In this document: in pieces, positions 8,205 to 16,285 of the stretch | Layout: the number at the start of each line of letters is the position of its first letter | How positions within the stretch are numbered: the first letter of the stretch is position 1 | Source: CAVXHQ01 sp963761735 | GTDB lineage: Bacteria > Pseudomonadota > Alphaproteobacteria > Rhodobacterales > Rhodobacteraceae | Reading direction: 5' to 3' | Assembly: GCA_963761735.1 (NCBI GenBank) | Contig: CAVXHQ010000005.1 | Location: 62,001 to 126,000 of the forward strand | Length of the DNA: 64,000 nucleotides | Program-made: the position numbers and the translations under genes | Notes under the pieces: model-generated | Database searches by the model: none | The model's input: the letters and a program-made list of their open reading frames with translations, nothing else | Told to the model about the DNA's origin: nothing

Positions 8205-10316
8205 CTAGCGCGTGAACGACTGCACGTTGCCCGCGTCCACGTTGATGATGTTGCCGGTGCTTTTGGCGCTGATATCGGCGGCAAAGAAATAGCAGGCCTG
8301 GGCGATATCCTCGGGCAGGACGGAGCGTTTGAGCAGCGACCGCTCGCGGTACATCTCCTCGAGGCCGCCCTTGTCGGTGCCATAGGTTTCGGCCCGCTGA
8401 TCCAGCCATTCGCCGGACCAGATTTTCGATCCCTTCAGCACCGCGTCGGGGTTCACCACGTTGACGCGGATGCCGTCCGGTGCCCCTTCGAGGGCGAGGC
8501 AGCGGGCCAGATGGATTTCCGACGCCTTGGCGGTGCAATAGGCCGAGGCACCCGGGCTGGCGGCCAGCCCGTTCTTCGACGCGACGAACACCATCGACCC
8601 GCCGATGCCCTGTACTTTCAGCACTTTGAACGCCTCGCGCGCGACGAGGAAATAACCGGTCGACAGGATCGACATGTTCATGTTCCACATTTCCAGCGAG
8701 GTCTTTTCGACCGGCGCCGACGACGCGATGCCCGCGTTCGACACCACGATGTCGACGCCGCCGAATTCGACGGACATATCCGCGTAGGAGGCGATCACCG
8801 CCGCTTCGCTCGTCACGTCCATCAGGACAGTCCGCACCACATCCGCGCCGTATTTTTTTGCCAGCGCATCCCGCGTCTCGGCCAGCGCGCCTTCGTCGAT
8901 ATCGGCCAGCATCACGCAGGCCCCTTCGTCGAGGTAGCGCATCGCCGTTGCCGTGCCGATACCGCCCGCGCCGCCGGTGACGATCGCCACGCGCCCCGCC
9001 AGCGCCTTGGGTGCGGGCAGGCGTTGCAGCTTTGCTTCCTCAAGCAGCCAGTATTCAATGTCGAAGGCCTCCTGTTCTGGCAGGCCCTGATAGGTGCTGA
9101 CGGCATGGGCGCCGCGCATCACGTTGATCGCATTAACGTAAAACTCACCCGACACCCGCGCCGTCGGCTTGTTCGCCGCGAATGTGATCATGCCGACGCC
9201 GGGGATCAGATAGACCACGGCGTTGGGATCGCGCATTGCGGGGCTGCTCTCGCGCTTGCAACGGTCGTAATAGGCGGCGTAACCGGCGCGGTAGGCATCG
9301 ATCATCTGCGCAAGCCCCGCAAGCGTGCCGTCCACGTCCGGATTTGCCGGGTCGAAATCGACGACGAGAGGCCGGATCTTGGTGCGCAGGAAATGGTCCG
9401 GGCAGGAGGTGCCGAGGGCGGCGAGAGGCGCCATATCGGCGGCGTTGACGAAGGTGAGCACCGCCGTGCTGTCGTCGAAATGCCCGACCTTGTGACTGTC
9501 GGCCGAGATCATGCCGCGAATAGCGGGCATGAGCGCCGCTGCGATCCCACGCCGCGCCTCCGCGTCGAGAGACTGATGAACCGGGCCGCCGAACGGCTCT
9601 TTCCCGGCGGTCTTGCCCTCCAGCCAGCCAACCGCCTGATTGATGATCTCGATGGTGGTGTCGTAGCATTCACGCGCCGTATCGCCCCAGGTGAACAACC
9701 CGTGCGAGCCGAGGATGACGCCGCGCGCCTCGGGGTTCTTGGCGCAAAAATCGCCGAGCCACAGACCAAGCTCGTATCCCGGACGTTTCCACGGCAGCCA
9801 GCCGATGTCGTCGCCGAAAATCTCTGTTGTCAGGGCGATGCCGTCGGCACTCGCCGCGATGGCGATGATCGCGTCGGAGTGGACGTGATCGACATGGGCG
9901 CGCGGCACATAGGCGTGCAGCGGCGTGTCGATGGACGCGGCCCTCGGGTTCAGGTTGAACGTGCAGTGCGGCAGATAGCCGACCATCTCGTCCTCGTGCT
10001 CGACACCGCGATACAGGCCCTTCAGGGCGCGCAACTTGTCCATGTACAGCGTCGAAAACCCGTCCATTTTTATGGATCCGATATCGCCGCCCGATCCCTT
10101 GACCCACAGCACCTCGACCTGTTCACCGGTCAGCGGGTCGGCCTGCATCACCTTGGCCGAGGTGTTGCCACCGCCATAGTTCGTCACCCGCTTGTCCGAG
10201 CCCAGAATGTTGGACCGGTAGAGAAGCAGTTCCGGCTCTGTCATGCCGCGCGCCGTCTCGTCGTTCCAAAGGTTTTCAAGGCGGGCATCTGCGCCCATCG
10301 TCGTGCTGTCGGTCAC
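8205..10316 (-). CDS. rhaD: Bifunctional rhamnulose-1-phosphate aldolase / short-chain alcohol dehydrogenase
   Basis: This 703-residue fusion cleaves L-rhamnulose 1-phosphate to dihydroxyacetone phosphate and lactaldehyde. The second domain is expected to process the lactaldehyde. The N-terminal class II aldolase domain (about 30-300) has NYGGGNTSAK (46-55) and the metal-site region HVDHVHSD (141-148). The C-terminal SDR domain has TGGAGGIG (447-454), SNAG (526-529) and YCTAK (593-597, YxxxK). I chose the GTG preceded by GGGGAGAA; an ATG six codons later is the alternative. rhaD is divergent from rhaR across about 200 bases. Confidence 0.93.
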   Translation of the reverse strand: MTDSTTMGADARLENLWNDETARGMTEPELLLYRSNILGSDKRVTNYGGGNTSAKVMQADPLTGEQVEVLWVKGSGGDIGSIKMDGFSTLYMDKLRALKGLYRGVEHEDEMVGYLPHCTFNLNPRAASIDTPLHAYVPRAHVDHVHSDAIIAIAASADGIALTTEIFGDDIGWLPWKRPGYELGLWLGDFCAKNPEARGVILGSHGLFTWGDTARECYDTTIEIINQAVGWLEGKTAGKEPFGGPVHQSLDAEARRGIAAALMPAIRGMISADSHKVGHFDDSTAVLTFVNAADMAPLAALGTSCPDHFLRTKIRPLVVDFDPANPDVDGTLAGLAQMIDAYRAGYAAYYDRCKRESSPAMRDPNAVVYLIPGVGMITFAANKPTARVSGEFYVNAINVMRGAHAVSTYQGLPEQEAFDIEYWLLEEAKLQRLPAPKALAGRVAIVTGGAGGIGTATAMRYLDEGACVMLADIDEGALAETRDALAKKYGADVVRTVLMDVTSEAAVIASYADMSVEFGGVDIVVSNAGIASSAPVEKTSLEMWNMNMSILSTGYFLVAREAFKVLKVQGIGGSMVFVASKNGLAASPGASAYCTAKASEIHLARCLALEGAPDGIRVNVVNPDAVLKGSKIWSGEWLDQRAETYGTDKGGLEEMYRERSLLKRSVLPEDIAQACYFFAADISAKSTGNIINVDAGNVQSFTR

Positions 10317-10519
10317 GGTATTCTCCCCCCGGACCATGCGCCGCGGCCCGTCTGGCCCGACATCATGGCATTTGCACTCAAAGATGGCGCAACACCGGGT
10401 GCAGGTCAATCATATTCAGTCATGAACGATCATAGATCGCCGTGATATGACTGAAATTTACGATATTCTGATTGACAATGGCAGGGGAATCGAAAGGATG
10501 GTGGCAGGGAGGACGTGCG
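10317..10519. promoter_or_regulatory. Divergent rhaD / rhaR control region with inverted repeat
   Basis: This AT-richer spacer separates rhaDI (minus) from the rhaR-STPQUK operon (plus). It contains a perfect 9-bp inverted repeat, TTCAGTCAT at 10415-10423 and ATGACTGAA at 10447-10455, with arm centres 32 bases apart, about three helical turns. This is a plausible operator for the DeoR-type repressor encoded next door. An 8-base copy of the half-site (TTCAGTCA, 12402-12409) lies just before rhaT. The rhaR ribosome site GGGAGGA is at 10507-10513. I could not assign -35/-10 boxes with confidence. Confidence 0.6.
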
Positions 10520-11320
10520 ATGATCGAAAATGAACGCCACCGGATCATCCTCTCCGCCGTCGAGGCAAAGCCCGTCGTGACGGTCGCCGACCTCCTCGAA
10601 ATGACGTCGGCGTCCGAGGCGACCGTGCGCCGCGACATTGCCACGCTGCATGTCCAGAAAAAGCTGCGCCGGGTACGCGGCGGCGCGGAATCGCTGCGCC
10701 CGCCACAGTTCGTGGGCCTGTCGGGCAAGACGTTCGCGTTCAACCAGTCACGCAACATCGCCGCCAAACGCGCCATTGCCGCCGCCGCCGTGGAGATGTG
10801 CGAAGACGGCGATCCGATCATCATCAACGGTGGTACGACGACATTTCAGATGGTGCATCCGCTGGCGAACAAGCGGTGTCTGGTATTCACCAACTCGTTC
10901 CCCATCGCCGAACACCTGCTGCATCAGTCCAAGAACACCGTGATGCTGTCGGGCGGTACGATCTACCGCGAACAGAACATCATCCTGTCACCGTTCGAGA
11001 ACGACGTGACCCGCAACTTTGCGGCCAAGCGGCTCTTCCTCGGCTGTCAGGGCATTTCGCGCCTTGGGATCAGCGAACAGGATCCGCTGATCATCCAGGC
11101 CGAAATCAAGCTGATCGGGCAGGCCGACGAGGTCGTCGTCATGGCCGACAGCACCAAATTCGATAGCGGATCGAGCCTGCTTTTGTGCGGGCTCGACCGG
11201 ATCGCCACGATCATCACCGACGACCGCATCACCGACGCGCAGGCCGCCATGGTCGACGCCGCCGGTGTTGCCCTCGTCACCGTCACCCCCGCCCGTGTCG
11301 ACGCCCGGGAGACTGGCTGA
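10520..11320 (+). CDS. rhaR: DeoR/GlpR-family transcriptional repressor of the rhamnose locus
   Basis: This 266-residue regulator probably represses both divergent rhamnose operons and responds to a phosphorylated or free sugar intermediate. It has an N-terminal helix-turn-helix (about 19-41) with EATVRRDIATL, a typical DeoR recognition helix, then the RVRGGAE wing. The C-terminal sugar-phosphate-sensing domain shows DGDPIIINGGTTT and DEVVVMADSTKF. The ATG was chosen because GGGAGGA lies seven bases upstream; a more upstream ATG lacks a site. It is first in the plus-strand operon, with rhaS 37 bases downstream. In Rhizobium the corresponding regulator is also DeoR-type, which supports the symbol. 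Confidence 0.88.
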   Translation: MIENERHRIILSAVEAKPVVTVADLLEMTSASEATVRRDIATLHVQKKLRRVRGGAESLRPPQFVGLSGKTFAFNQSRNIAAKRAIAAAAVEMCEDGDPIIINGGTTTFQMVHPLANKRCLVFTNSFPIAEHLLHQSKNTVMLSGGTIYREQNIILSPFENDVTRNFAAKRLFLGCQGISRLGISEQDPLIIQAEIKLIGQADEVVVMADSTKFDSGSSLLLCGLDRIATIITDDRITDAQAAMVDAAGVALVTVTPARVDARETG

Positions 11321-11357
11321 CGCGGACGGACCAACTAAATCCATGGGAGGAATCAAA

Positions 11358-12350
11358 ATGGGTATTTCGAGAAGACTGATGCTGGCCACCACCGCCGCCG
11401 CCACGATGTTCGGCGGGGCCGTTATGGCGCAGGACGACGTGCGGATCGCGCTGGTCGTCAAATCGCTGGGCAACGGGTTCTTCGAGGCCGCGGCCCGCGG
11501 CGCCGAAGAGGCCGCCGCAGAACTCGGCAACGTCGAGATCATCTATACCGGCCCGACCGATACCACCGCCGAGGGCCAGATCGAAGTGATCAACGCCCTC
11601 ATCGCGCAGCGCGTCGATGCGATTGCGGTGTCGGCGAACGATCCCGACGCCCTCGTCCCCGCCCTGCAACGCGCGATGGAACGTGGCATCACCGTGATCT
11701 CGTGGGATTCCGGCGTTGCCCCCGAAGGCCGTCAGATGCACCTGTCGCCCTCGTCGAACGAGCTGATCGGCCAGACGATCATCAAGCTCGCCGCCGATCA
11801 CCTGCCGGACGGCGGCCAGGTCGCGATCCTGTCGGCCACGTCGACCTCGACGAACCAGAACATCTGGATCGAGGAAATGAACGCGGTGATGGGCAACTAT
11901 CCCGACATCGAGGTGGTCGCGACGGTTTACGGCGACGACCTTGCCGACAAATCCTACCGCGAGACGCAGGGCCTGTTGCAGACCTATCCCGACCTCGACG
12001 CGATCATTTCGCCCACCTCCGTCGGCATCGTCGCCGCCGCACAGGCCGTGGCGGATGCGGACATGATCGGTCAGGTGAACGTCACCGGCCTCGGCCTGCC
12101 GTCCGAAATGGCCGGCGCGATCGAAAGCGGCGCCTCGCAGAGCTTCGCGATCTGGAACCCGATCGACCTTGGCTATGCCACGACGATGCTCGCCTATGAC
12201 ATCGTGAACGGCGCCGAGGCCGTACCGGGCGCCGAGCTCGACATGGGCCGTCTTGGCACCACGGTTCTGGATGACAACTCCGAGGCCGCGATGTCCGAGC
12301 CGTTCACCTATGACGCGAGCAACATCGAAGAGTTCAAGAGCATCTTCTGA
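11358..12350 (+). CDS. rhaS: L-rhamnose ABC transporter periplasmic binding protein
   Basis: This 330-residue periplasmic binding protein delivers L-rhamnose to the RhaTPQ membrane complex. An N-terminal signal peptide (MGISRRLMLATTAAATMFGG, cleavage near VMAQD) precedes a type I periplasmic fold (Peripla_BP_4). Diagnostic stretches are LVVKSLGNGFFEAAARGAEE, VSANDPDALVPALQRA and ISWDSG. The ATG has GGGAGGAAT just upstream; the frame is open further upstream, but that part lies in rhaR. A GC hairpin follows the stop, as is common after binding-protein genes. Rhamnose specificity is inferred from the locus. Confidence 0.9.
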   Translation: MGISRRLMLATTAAATMFGGAVMAQDDVRIALVVKSLGNGFFEAAARGAEEAAAELGNVEIIYTGPTDTTAEGQIEVINALIAQRVDAIAVSANDPDALVPALQRAMERGITVISWDSGVAPEGRQMHLSPSSNELIGQTIIKLAADHLPDGGQVAILSATSTSTNQNIWIEEMNAVMGNYPDIEVVATVYGDDLADKSYRETQGLLQTYPDLDAIISPTSVGIVAAAQAVADADMIGQVNVTGLGLPSEMAGAIESGASQSFAIWNPIDLGYATTMLAYDIVNGAEAVPGAELDMGRLGTTVLDDNSEAAMSEPFTYDASNIEEFKSIF

Positions 12351-12358
12351 TCTCGCCC

Positions 12359-12383
12359 GGCCCGGGGCGACAGGTTCCGGGCC
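12359..12383 (+). other. Stem-loop between rhaS and rhaT
   Basis: A GGCCCGG / CCGGGCC stem (12359-12365 with 12377-12383) and an 11-base loop lies nine bases after the rhaS stop. No T run follows. It probably stabilises the upstream message or partly stops transcription, so the binding protein is made in excess over the membrane subunits. Confidence 0.5.
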
Positions 12384-12418
12384 ACCCCAAATTCCCTAAA
12401 ATTCAGTCAGGTGCCCGC

Positions 12419-13978
12419 ATGTCCGAGGCCGCCCCAGCCACCGCCTTGTCCGACGCCTCCTTGTCAGACACCGCCTCGTCGAACGGGGCGCCGGTTCTCG
12501 AACTGCGCGGGATCACCAAATCTTTCCCCGGCGTTCGCGCGCTGGGCGGTGTGGATCTCGCGCTCTATCCCGGTCAGGTGACGGCCCTGGTGGGGGAGAA
12601 CGGTGCGGGAAAATCGACGCTGGTCAAGGTTCTGACCGGCATCTACCGCGCCGACGCGGGACAGATCGTCGTCGACGGTACTCCGCGCGATTTTCGCACC
12701 GCCACCGATGCGGCGGAGGCGGGCGTCACCGCGATCCATCAGGAAACCGTCCTGTTCGATGACCTGACTGTCGCCGAGAACATCTTTCTGGGTCACACGC
12801 CGCGCACCGCATGGGGCCTGATCGACTGGGCGGCGACGCACGCGCAGGCGGACGACATCCTGAAAGGCATCGGTGCCGCCCTGCCGGTCGATGCGCCCCT
12901 GCGCGACCTTGGCATTGCGTCCAAACACCTCGTCGCCATCGCCCGCGCCCTGTCGATCAGCGCGCGCGTCGTTGTCATGGACGAGCCCACCGCCGCCCTC
13001 TCGCAGGCCGAGATCGAGGAGTTGTACGACCTCGTCGACCGTCTGAAAGAGCAGGGCCGCGCGATCCTGTTCATCAGCCACAAGTTCGACGAGATCTTCC
13101 GCATCGCCGACCGGTACACCGTGTTCCGCGACGGCGAGATGGTGGGCGCGGGGATGATCGCCGACACCACCGAAAACGCGCTCGTCGAGATGATGGTCGG
13201 CCGCGCCGTCGACACGATCTTTCCGCAGCGCACGCCGGACATCGGCCCGCCCGTCCTCGAGGTTGCGGGCCTCACGCATCCCACCGAATTTCATGACATC
13301 GGCTTCACCCTGCACCGGGGCGAGATCCTCGGGCTCTACGGTCTCGTCGGTGCCGGGCGGTCCGAGACGATGCAGGCGCTGTTCGGCATCACCCGCGCGT
13401 CCGGTTCCGTGCGGATCGGCGGGCAAGATGCCCACATACGCGCGCCCAGCGACGCCATCGCGCACGGCATCGTCTATGTCCCCGAGGACCGGGGTCGTCA
13501 GGGCACGATCACCGGCCTGCCGATTTTCCAGAACGTCACATTGCCGTCGCTGGGGCGGATTTCCGCGCGCGGGTTCCTGCAAATGGCCGAGGAATTCGCG
13601 CTGGCCCGCAAATATACCGAGCGGCTCGACCTGCGCGCCGCCGCGTTGGACCAGAACGTCGGCAATCTGTCGGGCGGCAACCAGCAAAAGGTGGTGATCG
13701 CCAAATGGCTGGCCACGCTGCCGCGCGTCATCATCCTCGATGAGCCGACGAAGGGCATCGACGTGGGCTCCAAGGCGGCGGTGCATGCGTTCATGGCGGA
13801 ACTTGCCGCCGAGGGACTCTCGATCCTGATGGTAAGTTCCGAAATCCCCGAAATTCTGGGCATGTCCGACAGGGTGATCGTGATGCGCGAAGGCCTGATG
13901 GTCGGCACATGGGACCGTGCCGACATGTCGCCAGAGGCCCTCGTGCGCGCCGCCGCCGGATACGGAGAGGCGGCATGA
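12419..13978 (+). CDS. rhaT: L-rhamnose ABC transporter tandem ATPase
   Basis: This 519-residue CUT2-type double ATPase energises rhamnose import. After a 25-residue polar leader, domain 1 has Walker A GENGAGKST (59-67) and the Walker B region VVVMDEPTAALS. Domain 2 has the degenerate GLVGAGRSE loop, signature LSGGNQQKVV and Walker B VIILDEPTKG. It is close in type to the ATPase at the left window edge but has its own permeases. The stop overlaps rhaP as ATGA. The symbol follows the rhizobial ABC nomenclature, not E. coli RhaT, which is a symporter. Confidence 0.9.
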   Translation: MSEAAPATALSDASLSDTASSNGAPVLELRGITKSFPGVRALGGVDLALYPGQVTALVGENGAGKSTLVKVLTGIYRADAGQIVVDGTPRDFRTATDAAEAGVTAIHQETVLFDDLTVAENIFLGHTPRTAWGLIDWAATHAQADDILKGIGAALPVDAPLRDLGIASKHLVAIARALSISARVVVMDEPTAALSQAEIEELYDLVDRLKEQGRAILFISHKFDEIFRIADRYTVFRDGEMVGAGMIADTTENALVEMMVGRAVDTIFPQRTPDIGPPVLEVAGLTHPTEFHDIGFTLHRGEILGLYGLVGAGRSETMQALFGITRASGSVRIGGQDAHIRAPSDAIAHGIVYVPEDRGRQGTITGLPIFQNVTLPSLGRISARGFLQMAEEFALARKYTERLDLRAAALDQNVGNLSGGNQQKVVIAKWLATLPRVIILDEPTKGIDVGSKAAVHAFMAELAAEGLSILMVSSEIPEILGMSDRVIVMREGLMVGTWDRADMSPEALVRAAAGYGEAA

Positions 13979-14955
13979 TGCGCCTGATCCGTTCGCGCGA
14001 GGCGGCGCTGCTCGGCGCGATAATCGCCCTGATCGCCCTGGTCGAAACCCGGTTCTCGGGCTTTGCGGCCCCGTCTAACCTCGCATCGATCCTGAACGAT
14101 ACATCGATCCTCATCATCCTGGCACTTGGGCAGATGGTGGTGATCCTGTCCAAATGCATCGACCTGTCGGTGGCCGCGAGCCTGGCGCTCACCGGCATGG
14201 CCGTGGCGACGCTGAACGCCGCCGCACCCGGCGTGCCGGTCGCCGCACTCATCGCGCTGGCGCTGTTCATCGGCGCCGGTCTGGGCGCGTTCAACGGCAT
14301 CCTCGTGTGGAAACTCGGCCTGCCGTCCATCGTCGTGACGCTGGGCACACTGACGATCTATCGCGGCGCGGTGTTCCTCGTTTCGGGTGGCGCGTGGATC
14401 AACGCCCACGAGATGTCGGAGGCGTTCAAGGCGCTGCCGCGGATGTCGTTTCTCGGCCTGCCGGTACTGGGATGGACCGCGCTGATCGTCGTCGCGATAT
14501 TCATTGTGCTGATCGGGCGCACGCCGCTGGGCCGCGCGTTCTATGCGGTCGGCGGCAACGAACACGCCGCCGTCTATACCGGCATCGACGTGGGCCGCAC
14601 CCGGTTCACGGCGTTCACCATATCCGGTGCGCTGGCGGGGCTGTGCGGCTATCTGTGGGTGTCGCGCTATACCGTGGCCTCGGTCGACGTCGCGGGCGGG
14701 TTCGAACTCGACGTGGTCGCCGCCTGCGTCATCGGCGGCATTTCGATCATGGGCGGCATGGGCACTGTCGGGGGCGCCGTGCTGGGCGCCCTGTTCCTTG
14801 GCGTGATCAAGAACGCGCTGCCGGTCGCGGGAATTTCGCCGTTCTGGCAACTGGCGATTTCGGGGGCGGCGATCATCATCGCGGTCGCGTTCAACTCACG
14901 CTCCGAACGGTCCAGGGGCCGGATCATCCTGCGCAGCGCGGAGGCAAAGACATGA
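13975..14955 (+). CDS. rhaP: L-rhamnose ABC transporter permease
   Basis: One of two membrane subunits of the rhamnose importer; 326 residues, hydrophobic throughout, BPD_transp_2 family. Family blocks: KCIDLSVAASLALTGMAVA, NGILVWKLGLPSIVVTLGTL, YAVGGNEHAAVYTGIDV and VIGGISIMGGMGTVGGAVLG. The start ATG overlaps the rhaT stop by four bases, with GGAGAGG just upstream. The stop overlaps rhaQ in the same way, so rhaTPQUK appears translationally coupled. Which permease is P and which is Q follows the rhizobial gene order. Confidence 0.9.
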   Translation: MMRLIRSREAALLGAIIALIALVETRFSGFAAPSNLASILNDTSILIILALGQMVVILSKCIDLSVAASLALTGMAVATLNAAAPGVPVAALIALALFIGAGLGAFNGILVWKLGLPSIVVTLGTLTIYRGAVFLVSGGAWINAHEMSEAFKALPRMSFLGLPVLGWTALIVVAIFIVLIGRTPLGRAFYAVGGNEHAAVYTGIDVGRTRFTAFTISGALAGLCGYLWVSRYTVASVDVAGGFELDVVAACVIGGISIMGGMGTVGGAVLGALFLGVIKNALPVAGISPFWQLAISGAAIIIAVAFNSRSERSRGRIILRSAEAKT

Positions 14956-15962
14956 ACGCGCCCGCCCCGAAAACGCCGGATCGCCACATTCCCGACCGTC
15001 TGCGCAGCCGGTCCGCGCGCCTGATCCGCTCGTGGGAGGTGCTGCTGCTCGGCGTGGCAATCCTCATCTTCTTCGCCAACACGCAGGCCAGCCCCTATTT
15101 CCTCGATCCGTGGAGCCTGTCGGACGCCACGTTCAACTTTACCGAAAAGGCGATGATCGCCTTCGCGATGGCGCTGCTGATCATCACCGGAGAGATCGAC
15201 CTGAGCGTCGCGGGCATCGTCGCACTGGCGTCCACCGCGATGGGATTCGCGCTGCAATACGGGGCCGGAACGCCGGTTCTGGTCCTCATCGGGTTGACCA
15301 CGGGCCTGTTGTGCGGGGCGTTCAACGGGGTGCTGGTCACGCGCCTCGGCCTGCCGTCCATCGTCGTGACCATCGGCACGATGAGCCTGTTTCGCGGCAT
15401 CGCCTATATCGTCCTCGGCGATCAGGCGTTCAACGGATACCCCAACGATTTCGCCGTTTTCGGGCGCGGATACATCTGGTGGGTGATCACATACGAGGTC
15501 GTGATCTTCTGCGTCCTCGCCCTCGCGTTCGGCATCCTGTTGCATTTCACCACCTTCGGGCGGCGCCTGTACATCATCGGCAACAACCCGACGGCGGCAC
15601 TGTTTTCGGGCGTGCGCGTCATGCGGACCAAGTTCGTGCTGTTTTGCCTGACCGGTCTCATGTCCGGGCTCGCCGCCGTCTGCCTGACGTCGCGCCTGGG
15701 CTCCACGCGTCCCTCCATCGCGCAGGGATGGGAGCTTGAGGTCGTGACGATGGTCGTCCTCGGCGGCGTGTCGATCCTTGGCGGGGCGGGCACGATCCCG
15801 GGCGTCGTGATCGCGGCGCTGGTGATGGGCATGGTGACATTCGGTCTGGGGCTGCTGAATGTGCCGGGCATCGTCATGTCGATATTCGTCGGCGGGCTGC
15901 TGATCGGCGTCATCGCGCTGCCGCGCCTGTTCGCCCTTATCGGACGGAAGGCCGCCGGATGA
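14952..15962 (+). CDS. rhaQ: L-rhamnose ABC transporter permease
   Basis: The second permease of the heterodimeric rhamnose importer; 336 residues. A 35-residue polar N-terminus precedes the first membrane segment (VLLLGVAILIFFANT). Family blocks are IITGEIDLSVAGIVALAS, LVTRLGLPSIVVTIGTMS, IIGNNPTAALFSGVRV and VLGGVSILGGAGTIPGVV. The ATG overlaps the rhaP stop; the frame is open upstream, but that part lies within rhaP. The stop overlaps rhaU by four bases. Confidence 0.9.
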   Translation: MNAPAPKTPDRHIPDRLRSRSARLIRSWEVLLLGVAILIFFANTQASPYFLDPWSLSDATFNFTEKAMIAFAMALLIITGEIDLSVAGIVALASTAMGFALQYGAGTPVLVLIGLTTGLLCGAFNGVLVTRLGLPSIVVTIGTMSLFRGIAYIVLGDQAFNGYPNDFAVFGRGYIWWVITYEVVIFCVLALAFGILLHFTTFGRRLYIIGNNPTAALFSGVRVMRTKFVLFCLTGLMSGLAAVCLTSRLGSTRPSIAQGWELEVVTMVVLGGVSILGGAGTIPGVVIAALVMGMVTFGLGLLNVPGIVMSIFVGGLLIGVIALPRLFALIGRKAAG

Positions 15963-16285
15963 CGGCCCGGCCTGAAAGATATGCCTTCCGGATGCAGCTG
16001 CACCCCGGCAAGCGCGCCGAATACATCGAACGCCACGACGAGATCTGGCCAGAGCTGTCGGACCTGCTGCGCAGCGCGGGCGTCAGCGATTATTCGATCT
16101 GGCTCGATCCCGAAACCCACACGCTTTTCGCCATCCTGACCCGGCCCCGGGATCACGGCATGGACGCGCTGCCCGACCATCCGGTCATGCGCCGCTGGTG
16201 GGCGCATATGGCCGATGTGATGGACACGCGGGCGTCGAACGAACCTGTCGCGGTAACGCTGGAACGTGTATTCCACATGCCATGA
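15959..16285 (+). CDS. rhaU: L-rhamnose mutarotase
   Basis: A 108-residue cytoplasmic enzyme that interconverts alpha and beta anomers of L-rhamnose before isomerisation (RhaM in E. coli, RhaU in Rhizobium). The length is normal for the family. The conserved motifs are visible: YAFRMQLHPGKRAEYIERHD with the active-site Tyr/His pair, EIWPEL, SDYSIWLDPETHTLFAIL and the C-terminal RRWWAHMADVM. It overlaps rhaQ and rhaK by four bases each, so it sits inside a tightly coupled operon. Confidence 0.92.
   Translation: MTARPERYAFRMQLHPGKRAEYIERHDEIWPELSDLLRSAGVSDYSIWLDPETHTLFAILTRPRDHGMDALPDHPVMRRWWAHMADVMDTRASNEPVAVTLERVFHMP

Noticed and set aside
8133..10445. 770-codon plus-strand open frame antisense to rhaD
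   Set aside because: GC-rich shadow frame; composition is His/Arg-rich without motifs, while the minus strand encodes a clear aldolase/SDR fusion.
10472..10477. TTGACA as the -35 box for rhaR
   Set aside because: The matching -10 position falls at 10495-10500 with no TATAAT-like sequence, leaving too little leader before the ribosome site.
12359..12383. rhaS-rhaT hairpin as a full terminator
   Set aside because: No T run; downstream genes are coupled and needed for the same transporter.
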